Origin: Emticicia sp051209875
Lineage (GTDB): Bacteria > Bacteroidota > Bacteroidia > Cytophagales > Spirosomataceae
Direction of reading: 5' to 3'
Assembly: GCF_051209875.1 (NCBI RefSeq)
Contig: NZ_JBNTQY010000001.1
Span: 3,286,001-3,350,000 of the forward strand
DNA length: 64,000 bases
The first letter of the stretch is position 1, and the number at the start of each line of letters is the position of its first letter. A program made the translations under genes and the position numbers. Of this stretch, positions 52,170 through 60,698 are shown in pieces. The notes beneath the pieces were generated by a model. The model was given only the letters and a program-made list of their open reading frames with translations, made no database searches and had not been told where the DNA came from.

Positions 52170-52782
52170 TTAATAGCACTTCCATATCCTTTATCAACTT
52201 CGTTACGTCTTCTTCTTTTGTGCCGTCATATAGACCTCTTACTCGACGTTTTTTATCAACCAAAATAAAAGCTCCGCTGTGAATGATACCACCAGCTGCC
52301 GTTGAATCTTCACCTGCGGTTACATAATATGATTTCTCACCAATTTCATAAATTTTATCCTTTTCACCTGTTACAAATTGCCACATTGGTTTTTTTACAC
52401 CCAATCGAGCTGCATATTCTTTCAAAACTTGTACTGAATCATGTCGTGGGTCGATGGTATGAGAAAGAATACCTACTTGCGGATTTTCTTTGTATTTTTC
52501 ATAAACCCTTAACATTTGCTTTTTCATTACAGGACAAATCGTTGGACAAGTAGTAAAGAAAAAATCGCTCACATATATTTTGCCTTCAAAAGTCTTATTT
52601 GAAACTTCCACACCATTTTGATTAGTAAACGTAAAATCAGGAATTGTATGATAAACAGAATCTCCATTCACAAATTCTCTTTCACCTAAAATTGGGAGTT
52701 TACGGGAAGTGTTATCACACGAGAATAATGCAAGCGTTCCAAAAAGCAAACAAAAAAATGGCACAAATATTACTTTTTTCAT
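52159..52782 (-). CDS. SCO1/SenC family copper chaperone-like lipoprotein
   Basis: A 207-residue thioredoxin-fold lipoprotein. The signal is FFCLLFGTLALFSCDNT. The copper/redox motif CPTICPVMKK (CxxxC) follows FEGKIYVSDFFFTTCP, and the third ligand His is in GGIIHSGAFILVD. LSHTIDPRHDSVQVLKEYA is another SCO signature. By family knowledge it delivers copper to the CuA site of cytochrome oxidase or acts as a thiol reductase. It is upstream of the cytochrome c gene with overlapping ends, so the two are translated together. Confidence 0.92.
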   Translation of the reverse strand: MKKVIFVPFFCLLFGTLALFSCDNTSRKLPILGEREFVNGDSVYHTIPDFTFTNQNGVEVSNKTFEGKIYVSDFFFTTCPTICPVMKKQMLRVYEKYKENPQVGILSHTIDPRHDSVQVLKEYAARLGVKKPMWQFVTGEKDKIYEIGEKSYYVTAGEDSTAAGGIIHSGAFILVDKKRRVRGLYDGTKEEDVTKLIKDMEVLLNEK

Positions 52783-52807
52783 AATTCTTTTATATTTCGA
52801 TACTTTT

Positions 52808-52844
52808 AAAACCTGTAAGAACTGAAAAAGTCCTTACAGGTTTT
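52808..52844 (-). terminator. Bidirectional-looking terminator between small lipoprotein and SCO gene
   Basis: A 12-bp perfect stem (52808-52819 with 52833-52844) and 13-nt loop. On the minus strand the stem ends in TTTT, so it would stop the 53239-52850 transcript before the SCO gene; the plus-strand side has a longer T-rich tract. Confidence 0.7.
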
Positions 52845-52849
52845 ATTTT

Positions 52850-53239
52850 TTATTTCAAAAACTCGTCTGCCTTTTTCTTTGCATCAAGTGTTGACTGTTT
52901 GATTTTTTCGCCTTCTGCTTTTAATGCTGTTAAGATTTTTACCTTTTCTTCATCATCTTTCATGTCTGCTGCATCTCCTAATTTTGGCATCCAAGCTTCC
53001 ATATCATTATAAGCTTTGTCTAATGCCAATGAAATATCTAAAGCTACTTTTTTTGTTGTTGTGTCAGCCTCTGCTTTTTTCATTACTTTTTCTTTCAAAT
53101 CTTCCAAATTCATGCTTATTGGCATTACTTCATCATGAATTTTAAAAGTTTCTTCTTTGAGTTTGGCGGCCTCTTCTGCTGATTTATTAGTACATGAAAA
53201 AACAAAAAGTGATACTAAAAGGATAAACAAATTTTTCAT
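52850..53239 (-). CDS. Small helical lipoprotein of unknown function
   Basis: A 129-residue lipoprotein: MKNLFILLVSLFVFSCTNKS has a clear lipobox. The rest is charged and helical (EEAAKLKEETFKIHDEVMPISMNLEDLKEKVMKKAEAD, later EKVKILTALKAEGEKIKQSTLDAKKKADEFLK), predicted as a coiled coil or helical bundle. I do not recognise a family. It sits between recN and the SCO gene on the same strand, with a hairpin before SCO. Confidence 0.7.
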   Translation of the reverse strand: MKNLFILLVSLFVFSCTNKSAEEAAKLKEETFKIHDEVMPISMNLEDLKEKVMKKAEADTTTKKVALDISLALDKAYNDMEAWMPKLGDAADMKDDEEKVKILTALKAEGEKIKQSTLDAKKKADEFLK

Positions 53240-53273
53240 TATTATAATAAGGTTTTATATTCTAAATTCATAA

Positions 53274-54932
53274 TTAAACGTTAATTCCGAGCATTTCTAT
53301 TGCACTGTGAATAGCACTTTCTGATGGGCTTTCGCCACCAATCATTTTTGCGATTTCAATAATTCTTTCATCAATTGATAATGTTTTGATACGACTCACT
53401 GTTTTAGAAGAAGAATTATCTTTATACACAAAAAAGTGTGATGAACCTCTGCCTGCGATTTGATGCAAGTGCGTAATTGCGATCACTTGAATGCTTTGAG
53501 CCATTTCTCTCATCATTTTGCCAACTTTTATTGCCACTTCACCAGAAATACCAGTGTCTATTTCGTCAAAAATAATGGTTGGTAATGAGCGTTTATCTCC
53601 CAAAACATATTTAATTGCCAGCATCAAGCGTGAGAATTCACCACCCGAAGCAACATCTTTTAGTTGTCTTGGATTAACGCCCTTATTGGCACTGAACAAG
53701 AAATTGATTTGATCAATTCCTTCATTATTTAAGTTAATATTTTGATGCTGAATTTTGAGGGTTGCATTAGGCATTCCAAGTTCGATAAGCAGGCCAACCA
53801 CTCTTTTTTCAATTTCAGCCAATACTTTTTGCCGTGCTTTTGATAAAATTTCTGCTGATTTATTGGCAACTTCAAATGCTTTGTTTACACGTTCTTTGGC
53901 GGCGGCCAGATTTTCACTAAGATTTAAAACTTTACTTACTTTTTCTTCTAAAATAGCCTGAATTTCTAATAATTCACCATTAGATTTTACCGCATGTTTT
54001 TGTTGAAGTTTATATAATAAATTCAATCTTGCTTGAATATCTGTTATTTGCTGTCCATCCAATTCGATATCATCTTCCTCGGTTTCTATATCTCTTGAAA
54101 CATCTTTCAATTCAAGTAAACAGCTCTGAATCCTATCTTTATATTGCTGATAATCAGGAGAATAACTGGCAATTGGGTTTAAATTACTAATAGTCGATTG
54201 CAAGATGGAAAGTACGGATTGCTCAGAATTATTGAGGTATTCGTAAACAGTACGAAGACGTAATTTTACTTCTTCGGCATGTTCTAAAATGTTCAAATTT
54301 TGTTCTAATTGTTCTTGCTCATTGGCATCTAACTTTGCCTTAACAAGTTCATCTAATTGAAAACTATTGTAGTCAAATTCTTTCTTATTTTGGTCAGCTT
54401 CAACTTGCAATTGTTCATAAGAATCTTGCAATTTCTTATAAGTGCGGTATTTTTCTTGGTATTCAACTAATTTATCATGGCATTGAGCGTACGTATCAAT
54501 GATACGCAATTGATATTCATTTGAACCCAGCAAAATAGAATCATGCTGTGAGTGAATATCCATCAATTGTGATGAAATTTTGCGAAGTGTTTCTAACGTT
54601 ACTGGCGTATCATTGATAAAAGCTCTTGATTTACCACTCGGAGAAATTTCTCTTCTGACTATACATGAGCTTTCAAAATCAAGTTCTTCTTCTTCAAAAA
54701 TATTTTTTATATAAAAACCCGACATATCAAAAGTACCTTCGATAATACATTTTTCGGACTCATTATATAAAGTTTTAGTATCAGCACGGTTGCCAAGCAA
54801 TAATCCAATTGCTCCGAGCATAATTGATTTTCCTGCACCAGTTTCACCCGTAACAATATTGAAATGAGCATCTGGCGAAAGCTCAAGGTGCTCAATTAGG
54901 GCGTAATTTTTGATAAGCAAATGTGAAAGCAT
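53274..54932 (-). CDS. recN: DNA repair ATPase RecN
   Basis: A 552-residue SMC-like ATPase of double-strand break repair. The ATG at 54932 gives MLSHLLIKNYALIEHLEL, the normal RecN start; the longer reading frame adds nine residues and is unlikely. Walker A is GETGAGKS (29-36). The two long coiled-coil arms occupy about 155-370. The ABC signature is in KDVASGGEFSRLMLAIK, and Walker B/D-loop in IIFDEIDTGISGEVAIKVG. HLHQIAGRG supplies the switch His. By family knowledge RecN tethers broken DNA and works with RecA. A pair of short palindromes lies upstream. Confidence 0.96.
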   Translation of the reverse strand: MLSHLLIKNYALIEHLELSPDAHFNIVTGETGAGKSIMLGAIGLLLGNRADTKTLYNESEKCIIEGTFDMSGFYIKNIFEEEELDFESSCIVRREISPSGKSRAFINDTPVTLETLRKISSQLMDIHSQHDSILLGSNEYQLRIIDTYAQCHDKLVEYQEKYRTYKKLQDSYEQLQVEADQNKKEFDYNSFQLDELVKAKLDANEQEQLEQNLNILEHAEEVKLRLRTVYEYLNNSEQSVLSILQSTISNLNPIASYSPDYQQYKDRIQSCLLELKDVSRDIETEEDDIELDGQQITDIQARLNLLYKLQQKHAVKSNGELLEIQAILEEKVSKVLNLSENLAAAKERVNKAFEVANKSAEILSKARQKVLAEIEKRVVGLLIELGMPNATLKIQHQNINLNNEGIDQINFLFSANKGVNPRQLKDVASGGEFSRLMLAIKYVLGDKRSLPTIIFDEIDTGISGEVAIKVGKMMREMAQSIQVIAITHLHQIAGRGSSHFFVYKDNSSSKTVSRIKTLSIDERIIEIAKMIGGESPSESAIHSAIEMLGINV

Positions 54933-55263
54933 GAAATCTGTCTCTGTTTGGTAAAACAATTTTTTAAATTGTTCTTTTGCAAATCCACAATTCAGAGAAT
55001 TGGGCTACAAGTTTTATTATTGAGCAAATTTAGAAGTAAAAACCGAATGGTTTATTAAATTAAAATGAAAATTTTAAAACGAAATGGAGTGGTATTCCTA
55101 CCACCCCATTTTCGCATTGTTTATTGGCTATAAAATTTTCAACCTATGTGTTCAATATTTTATTATTACCTGACATTAAAGCATATATACGCGTATAATT
55201 AAAGGTTTTTTCTCTTTTCAGTCAGTATTTTTATAAGGTAGGTTTTATCTTACATTATATATA
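54933..55263. other. Intergenic region with several palindromes
   Basis: This gap is between recN and msrB. It contains palindromes at 54956-54972 (ACAATTT-TTT-AAATTGT) and 54988-55002 (CAATTC-AGA-GAATTG), a terminator-like stem at 55082-55112, and a perfect 12-bp palindrome TATACGCGTATA (55186-55197). No coding sequence is visible. The two small hairpins are close to the recN start on its upstream side and may lie in its leader. Confidence 0.55.
55082..55112 (-). terminator. Stem-loop downstream of msrB
   Basis: A 13-bp stem with one mismatch (55082-55094 with 55099-55111) and a 4-nt loop. It lies about 150 bp beyond the msrB stop on the minus strand, where it runs into CGTTTTAAAATTTT. Confidence 0.5.
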
Positions 55264-55752
55264 TTATTTCTTCACAAACTTCAAAGAAGCTGAATTTAAA
55301 CAATATCTTAATCCTGTTGGTTTGGGGCCATCTTCAAAAACATGTCCTAAATGAGCTTTGCAACGGTTACAAACTACTTCAGTACGAACCATTCCATAAG
55401 CATTATCGCTTCGCTCCTCAACGCTACATGAATTTAACGGTTTCCAAAAACTTGGCCAGCCAGTTCCAGATTCAAATTTGGTATCCGATGCAAAAAGGTC
55501 AAAATCACAGCAAATACATTTGTACGTACCTTTTTCGTGATTATCCCAATAAATCCCAGAAAAAGCACGTTCAGTTCCCGCTTTTCGAGCAACATAAAAC
55601 TGTTCAGCATTTAATTGTTTTTTCCATTCTTCATCAGTTTTTTTCACAACTTCAATCTGACAGTCATTAGCTTTTTTAGCTTTATCTTTCTGTGAATAAC
55701 TTTGACAAGCTAAAAATATAAATGGTAGTAATAGCAAAAATTCCTTTTTCAT
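55264..55752 (-). CDS. msrB: Peptide-methionine (R)-S-oxide reductase MsrB, lipoprotein-type
   Basis: A 162-residue MsrB with an N-terminal lipoprotein signal (LLLLPFIFLACQS), so it acts in the periplasm or at the surface. The SelR domain begins near residue 38. Zinc-binding cysteine pairs are in YKCICCDFDLF and VCNRCKAHLGH. SGTGWPSFWKP is the substrate-binding loop, and the catalytic Cys is C151 in GLRYCLNSASL. It reduces methionine-R-sulfoxide in proteins. No msrA is adjacent. The gene stands alone with AT-rich gaps on both sides. Confidence 0.94.
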   Translation of the reverse strand: MKKEFLLLLPFIFLACQSYSQKDKAKKANDCQIEVVKKTDEEWKKQLNAEQFYVARKAGTERAFSGIYWDNHEKGTYKCICCDFDLFASDTKFESGTGWPSFWKPLNSCSVEERSDNAYGMVRTEVVCNRCKAHLGHVFEDGPKPTGLRYCLNSASLKFVKK

Positions 55753-55875
55753 TTCGTTCAGTTGTTAATAATGTTGTCTTTATTATTAGTAGATACGATA
55801 AAATGTATAAAATAGTTTAGAAAAATTTTAGTTTGGCATAATTTTTCTTATTCTTTTATCAAAAACCAACCTGCA

Positions 55876-56397
55876 ATGCTTTCTTGCAAAAATTATCGAA
55901 TCTTACTGCTTTTTACCATCTTGATGGCTGGTCTTTCTTCATGTAGTATTTTGCGAAACAAACCTTCTGTAAATACAACAATCAATAATAATCATCGATC
56001 AACTAATAATTATTCAAAAAAAATCATTCAAACTGCTCGTTCTTATACAGGTGTGCCGTATAAAAGTGGTGGCAATGATACATATGGCTTAGATTGCTCA
56101 GGGCTTTTATGTATTACATTCAAAGAATTGGGTATCAAATTACCACGAATTTCATGGCAACAATCAGAGTTCTTTCCTGCCATTGATTTACCACATATTC
56201 AAAAAGGAGATTTGGTTTTTTTTGTTACCTCAGGCAAAAATATCAGTCATGCAGGCATTGTTACTGAAGTTAAAAATGAAGAGGAGATCATTTTTATTCA
56301 TGCATCTACCAGTAAAGGTGTAATCGAAGACAACATGATGACAAATTATTGGAAATCTCGATTTGCAAAAGTCTGTCGCCCCAAATTTAAAGATTGA
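55876..56397 (+). CDS. NlpC/P60 (C40) peptidoglycan endopeptidase lipoprotein
   Basis: A 173-residue lipoprotein peptidase. The signal is FTILMAGLSSCSILRN, followed by a polar linker rich in Asn and Thr. The C40 catalytic triad is visible: C74 in YGLDCSGLL, H125 in ISHAGIV and H142 in IFIHASTSKG. ARSYTGVPYKSGGND is the typical domain start and IQKGDLVFF the conserved strand before the His. It would cleave peptide cross-links in peptidoglycan, for cell-wall remodelling. It is followed by a hairpin-rich gap and the protease-barrel gene. Confidence 0.93.
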   Translation: MLSCKNYRILLLFTILMAGLSSCSILRNKPSVNTTINNNHRSTNNYSKKIIQTARSYTGVPYKSGGNDTYGLDCSGLLCITFKELGIKLPRISWQQSEFFPAIDLPHIQKGDLVFFVTSGKNISHAGIVTEVKNEEEIIFIHASTSKGVIEDNMMTNYWKSRFAKVCRPKFKD

Positions 56398-56432
56398 TTA
56401 AATGCACTAATAATTTTCTATAATTCATAAGC

Positions 56433-56484
56433 GATTTTGCTATTTTTTTCGTTGTGTTATAGGTAAGCAACGAAAGACAAAATC
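56433..56484 (+). repeat. Long two-part inverted repeat upstream of the protease-barrel gene
   Basis: GATTTTG and TTTCGTTG (56433-56439 and 56447-56454) pair with CAACGAAA and CAAAATC (56468-56475 and 56478-56484) around a 13-nt loop, with an asymmetric internal bulge. It ends 12 bp before the ATG at 56497. There is no T tract behind it on the plus strand, so it looks more like a leader structure than a terminator. Confidence 0.5.
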
Positions 56485-56496
56485 ACGCACGTACGT

Positions 56497-59400
56497 ATGA
56501 GGAAATATTATTTTCTATATATTTTACTGATTATCAGTAACTTAAGCTTTTCTCAATCACAATATTTTGGACAAAACAAACCTCGTTACAAAACTTTTGG
56601 ATTCAAGGTTTTACAGAGTCCACACTTCGAGCTATATCATTATTTTAAAGATAATACGATTCCAAACGACATAGTTATCAATAGTGAGCATTGGTATAAA
56701 ATACACCAAGAAGTGTTCAAATTGGCATTTATTAAGCCAAATCCACTAATAGTTTATCAAAATCATCCTGACTTTCAAGAAACAACAGCCATCGGTGGAC
56801 AAATTGGTGAGGGAACGGGAGGTGTCACTGAAGGTTTACGTAATAGAGTGGTAATGCCAATGATGTATTCCAAGCGTCAGACGGACCATGTTTTAGGGCA
56901 TGAATTGGTTCATGCTTTTCAGTACCAATTAATGACTGTTGGTGATTCAACACAATTGGGAAATATTCAGAATCTACCGCTTTTTATGGTAGAAGGTTTG
57001 GCAGAATACATGTCATTGGGGCGAGTAGATGCCCACACTGCTATGTGGTTGAGAGATGCTGTTTTGAGTGATGATATTCCGAGTGTAAAAGATTTGATTA
57101 CGAAGGAATATAAATATTTTCCTTATCGTTGGGGACAAGCTTTTTGGGCATATATTACAGCAACTTATGGAGATGATATAATTCGCCCCTTGTTTCGAGA
57201 AACAGCCAAATATGGTATTGAGGTAGCATTTTCAAGAAACCTAAAGATGAATCTTGATAAATTTTCCACTAAATGGAAGCAGTCTTTACTTGATACTTAC
57301 ACACCTTTTCGTGCTAGCACATCTACCCTACCCATAGGAAAAGAAATTGCGTCACAGAAAAATGCAGGTGAAATGAATATTTCTCCTTCGATTAGTCCTG
57401 ATGGGAATTTTATCGCTTATATATCATCAAAGAATGTCATCTCACTTGATATTTATATTGCTGAAACACGCACTGGAGAAATAATCAGAAAAATTGAAAG
57501 TACTTCTTTTGGCTCTCATGTAGATGCTTACAGTTTTCTGGAAACGGCGGGATGTTGGTCGCCTGATGGAAGGAAATTTGCTTTAGTTATTCAAACTAAA
57601 GGCCGAAACAAACTCTCAATTATTGATGTGGCCTCAGGTAATAAGCAAAGTTTTGAATTAAAAGACTTAGATTCATTTACCAATCCTGCTTGGTCTCCTG
57701 ATGGAAGTTCAATCGTAGTTTCTGGTCTGATGAATGGCGAAAGTGATTTGTATTTATATAATTTGAAAGATGAGACAGTCAAAAACTTAACTAATGATGC
57801 CAATTCTGATTTACAACCAACTTGGTCGCCAGATGGAGAATGGATTTATTTTGTTTCTGACCGAGACAATAAATTTAATCGTTTAGAAAAAGCGACGTAT
57901 GCCATTTCAAGATACAATATTCAAAGTTCTAACATAGAAACTTTCTCGTTTTTCCAGGGTGCTGATAATCTTAATCCTCTTATTGACCCAACTGGCAATT
58001 ATCTTTATTTCTTATCTGATGCAGATGGTTTTAGGAATTTATATAAGTACCAGATCAATGATAAAAAGTTAGAAAAACTCAGTAATTATTTCACTGGAAT
58101 CAGTGGAATAACTATGTATTCGCCAGCTGTAAGTATTGCCTCAAAAACAGGACAAATTGTATATAATTACTTTAAAAATGGAAAATACGAGCTTTTTTTG
58201 GCCAATGAAAGAGATTTCCAAGGAAAAATAGTCGAAAATAAAATTGAAAAATCAGCAGCTACTTTAGCTCCATTGGCATGGCGTGAAGGTAGAAATATTG
58301 TACAAAACAATCTTGAAAAACAAACACTTTTAGTTCGGGTTCCTGAGAAGAAATTAAAAGTTTTAAATTATAATCCAAAATTCAAATTAGACTATTTTGG
58401 AAATTCGGGTCTTGGAATTTCAGCAAGCCGTTGGGGAACAGGCTTAGGTGGAGGGATTGTTGGGCTTTTTAGCGATATGCTCAACCATAATCAGGTTTCT
58501 GGTGTAGTATCTTTGAATGGTGAAATTCAAGATTTTGGTGGACAAATTCAATACTTAAATCAGAAAAAACCATTGCAATGGGGTGCAAGTGTTTTAAGAA
58601 TTCCTTATAGATTTAGTGATTATACCCAAAAAACAAAATATGTAACCGATAGCAAAACTCGTGAAAGCTTTGGAATTCCCAAGACCGATTCTTTACTCCA
58701 AGCAAGTTATAACCTGTATCGCTTATTTATTAATGAAGTAGGACTTTTCGCTATTTATCCAATTAGCACCGCCAAAAGAATTGAAGTGGGAGGAAATGCC
58801 AATTGGTATAGTTATAGCGGACGAACATACAGCGATTTTTACCAATCAAATAGTAGTGGAAATTACTATGTTGGGTCTCAAAATCCAAGTCGAGTTTCTA
58901 AATCAACATTAGAATCTTTAGATTATAAACCATTCAACTTACAGCAACTTTATATAGCTTATGTAGGAGATAATACTACCTTTGGAATGACCTCTCCACT
59001 CAATGGGTATAGGTATCGTTTTGAATTTTCAAAGTATTTTGGTGACTTTGCACATAACTCCATTACAGCTGATTTCAGAAAATATAAATTTATCAAACCT
59101 TTTACACTAGCTACTCGACTATATTATTATGGCCGTTTGGGGGCAAGTAATACCAATAATTATAATAAACTTTACCCCATGTTTTTAGGCTATCCTTGGT
59201 ATATGCACGGACTTTGGGGTAGAGCATTAAGTAATCAAACCTCGACTTTGTCACTGAGTGAAGAACAATTAAAAGGTTCACAAATGGGTCTAACAAATTT
59301 TGAGATTCGATTACCTTTCACAGGTGCTAAAAAGTTATCATTGATTAACTTCCCTTATGTACCATCCGACCTTAATTTCTTTTTTGATATGGGTATGGCT

Positions 59401-59619
59401 TGGGATGACAAAAAAGCCATTGGACAAGAATCTCAATACAGTTTTAGTGATGGTAGTAAACAAACGCTAAAACTCAATCCAATTATAAGTACAGGTATAA
59501 GTTTGAGAATCAATGCTTTAGGATATTTAATTTTAGAACCGTACATGGCATTTCCAATTTATAATGGTAAGCGTCAATCTGCTGTAACGGGAATCAATTT
59601 TATGGTACCAGGCTGGTAA
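56497..59619 (+). CDS. Gluzincin-like protease, beta-propeller and barrel fusion
   Basis: A 1040-residue exported protein of three parts. After the signal peptide (ILLIISNLSFSQS), residues about 20-275 are a peptidase-MA-like domain with HELVH (H135, E136, H139) and a downstream Glu in FMVEGLAEYMS (E166), the gluzincin zinc arrangement. Residues about 285-560 hold TolB/WD40-like (PD40) propeller repeats (ISPDGNFIAYISSKN, WSPDGRKFALVI, WSPDGSSIVVSG, WSPDGEWIYFVSD). The C-terminal part (about 640-1040) is beta-strand rich (GSQMGLTNFEIRLPFTG) and resembles an Omp85/BamA-type outer-membrane barrel. It could anchor the propeller and protease at the outer membrane. Substrate unknown. Confidence 0.82.
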   Translation: MRKYYFLYILLIISNLSFSQSQYFGQNKPRYKTFGFKVLQSPHFELYHYFKDNTIPNDIVINSEHWYKIHQEVFKLAFIKPNPLIVYQNHPDFQETTAIGGQIGEGTGGVTEGLRNRVVMPMMYSKRQTDHVLGHELVHAFQYQLMTVGDSTQLGNIQNLPLFMVEGLAEYMSLGRVDAHTAMWLRDAVLSDDIPSVKDLITKEYKYFPYRWGQAFWAYITATYGDDIIRPLFRETAKYGIEVAFSRNLKMNLDKFSTKWKQSLLDTYTPFRASTSTLPIGKEIASQKNAGEMNISPSISPDGNFIAYISSKNVISLDIYIAETRTGEIIRKIESTSFGSHVDAYSFLETAGCWSPDGRKFALVIQTKGRNKLSIIDVASGNKQSFELKDLDSFTNPAWSPDGSSIVVSGLMNGESDLYLYNLKDETVKNLTNDANSDLQPTWSPDGEWIYFVSDRDNKFNRLEKATYAISRYNIQSSNIETFSFFQGADNLNPLIDPTGNYLYFLSDADGFRNLYKYQINDKKLEKLSNYFTGISGITMYSPAVSIASKTGQIVYNYFKNGKYELFLANERDFQGKIVENKIEKSAATLAPLAWREGRNIVQNNLEKQTLLVRVPEKKLKVLNYNPKFKLDYFGNSGLGISASRWGTGLGGGIVGLFSDMLNHNQVSGVVSLNGEIQDFGGQIQYLNQKKPLQWGASVLRIPYRFSDYTQKTKYVTDSKTRESFGIPKTDSLLQASYNLYRLFINEVGLFAIYPISTAKRIEVGGNANWYSYSGRTYSDFYQSNSSGNYYVGSQNPSRVSKSTLESLDYKPFNLQQLYIAYVGDNTTFGMTSPLNGYRYRFEFSKYFGDFAHNSITADFRKYKFIKPFTLATRLYYYGRLGASNTNNYNKLYPMFLGYPWYMHGLWGRALSNQTSTLSLSEEQLKGSQMGLTNFEIRLPFTGAKKLSLINFPYVPSDLNFFFDMGMAWDDKKAIGQESQYSFSDGSKQTLKLNPIISTGISLRINALGYLILEPYMAFPIYNGKRQSAVTGINFMVPGW

Positions 59620-60268
59620 TTTTTTAAATTTATATCACATAAGAAAGCAATTCTCAACTATGTGTAAGTCATCCTATATTTATTACTAAAATCAATATTA
59701 AGAACCGTTTTTTAAGAAATTGAGCAATCTTTTTTAGAAAATCAAATGTATTCTCTTCGTTATTACTCTTTTACTGAACTAATTAAAGTAAAAGTGCTAT
59801 AAACCTTCATATTGTATAGTACAACAAATCAACCATTACTTCTGTAAATATTACCACTAACGCTACACAAATAAAAAATTATATTCGAAAATCTGATATT
59901 CATTTTTTACTATTTAGCGAATATTCCAAGGAAATAATTAAAAAAACTCTCCCAAAGCCGTATAATAAATAATTCTTAAGAATTACCAACTTTTCACAAT
60001 TCTTAGCAATCAATTTATATAAATTTGTAGAGGATGCCAAATTGTATAAATAATTGTTTTATTAAAATACCCTTTTGCAGAATTAGGTAAACTAGGGTAG
60101 TATTAAAATTTGATAATTAACGAATTGTGTTATTTACATTCATTACCACAGATGTCAGTCAATACATAATTCTATTCCACTTATAGGTTCTTCTTTGTTA
60201 AAACACCACTATTTACTCATTTCTTCAATAGGAAATGATATTTATATATATACACATCGACTATAAAT
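59620..60268. other. 649-bp AT-rich region without a recognised gene
   Basis: I see no ORF of note, RNA gene or terminator with a good T tract. It contains a perfect 14-bp palindrome AATTCTTAAGAATT (59971-59984) and a related partial copy AATTCTTAGCAAT (about 59999-60011). Apart from these and the LytTR promoter at its right end, it looks like ordinary spacer, though its length is unusual for this window. Confidence 0.5.
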
Positions 60269-60286
60269 ATCACGGCATACCGTGAT
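60269..60286. promoter_or_regulatory. Palindromic operator overlapping the -33 element of the LytTR promoter
   Basis: ATCACGG-CATA-CCGTGAT, with perfect 7-bp arms (60269-60275 and 60280-60286). Its core CACGGCATACCGTG matches the palindromes at 24311-24371 at 10 of 14 positions, and the differing symmetric pairs are transitions (C for T, G for A). It abuts the -33 TTG at 60286-60288, so a bound protein should affect polymerase access. Confidence 0.7.
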
Positions 60287-60316
60287 TGACAAACGTATTT
60301 AATGTACATATTTTTG
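60286..60316 (+). promoter_or_regulatory. Bacteroidota promoter of the LytTR gene
   Basis: TTG (60286-60288), 20-bp spacer, perfect -7 element TATTTTTG (60309-60316; TAnnTTTG). The ATG at 60331 lies only about 8-10 bases after the expected transcription start, so the message would have a very short leader. Confidence 0.65.
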
Positions 60317-60330
60317 TATGAAAAAAGGTC

Positions 60331-60660
60331 ATGAAAACAAATAAAAACATTCACGTTGGCTCCAGAACATATATACCTCCAGAAACAATAGTAATGATTC
60401 AGTCAGAGATTAATTACTCTTTAATTTATCTTATTGATGGTCAAAAATTTATCGTTTCTACTTGCCTCAAAAAACTTGAAGAACGCTTCGCAGTCATCCA
60501 ATCTTTTGCACGTGTTCACAAATCTTTTTTGGTTAATCTTGATTACCTTAAATCTTACAATGAAGGTCATTTTTTGCTTGAAAACAACCTGACTTGTATT
60601 GTTTCAAGACGAAAATTCAGAAGGTTAAAAGAAGAGAAACGAGTAAATCTATTACAATAA
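60331..60660 (+). CDS. Stand-alone LytTR DNA-binding protein (paralog)
   Basis: A 109-residue protein made only of a LytTR domain, as at 24683. Matching landmarks are ETIVMIQSEINYSLIYLIDGQKFIVSTCLKKLEERF, FARVHKSFLVNLDYL and CIVSRRKFRRLKEE. It has a good promoter with a palindromic operator on top of its -33 element, and a very short 5' leader. It is followed after 38 bp by the fibre-like protein gene and then two M43 protease genes, so it heads a probable operon and may control it. Confidence 0.9.
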   Translation: MKTNKNIHVGSRTYIPPETIVMIQSEINYSLIYLIDGQKFIVSTCLKKLEERFAVIQSFARVHKSFLVNLDYLKSYNEGHFLLENNLTCIVSRRKFRRLKEEKRVNLLQ

Positions 60661-60698
60661 TAATCATTTTTATGTTAACCAATAAAACCCAATATACC

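Noticed and set aside
55186..55197. Palindrome TATACGCGTATA as an operator
   Set aside because: It is a single copy between a minus-strand gene end and recN, with no promoter element nearby; AT-rich palindromes of this length are not rare.
59620..60268. Hidden RNA gene in the long intergenic gap
   Set aside because: No tRNA-like cloverleaf, no GC-rich structured block and no terminator could be seen; only two short palindromic words.
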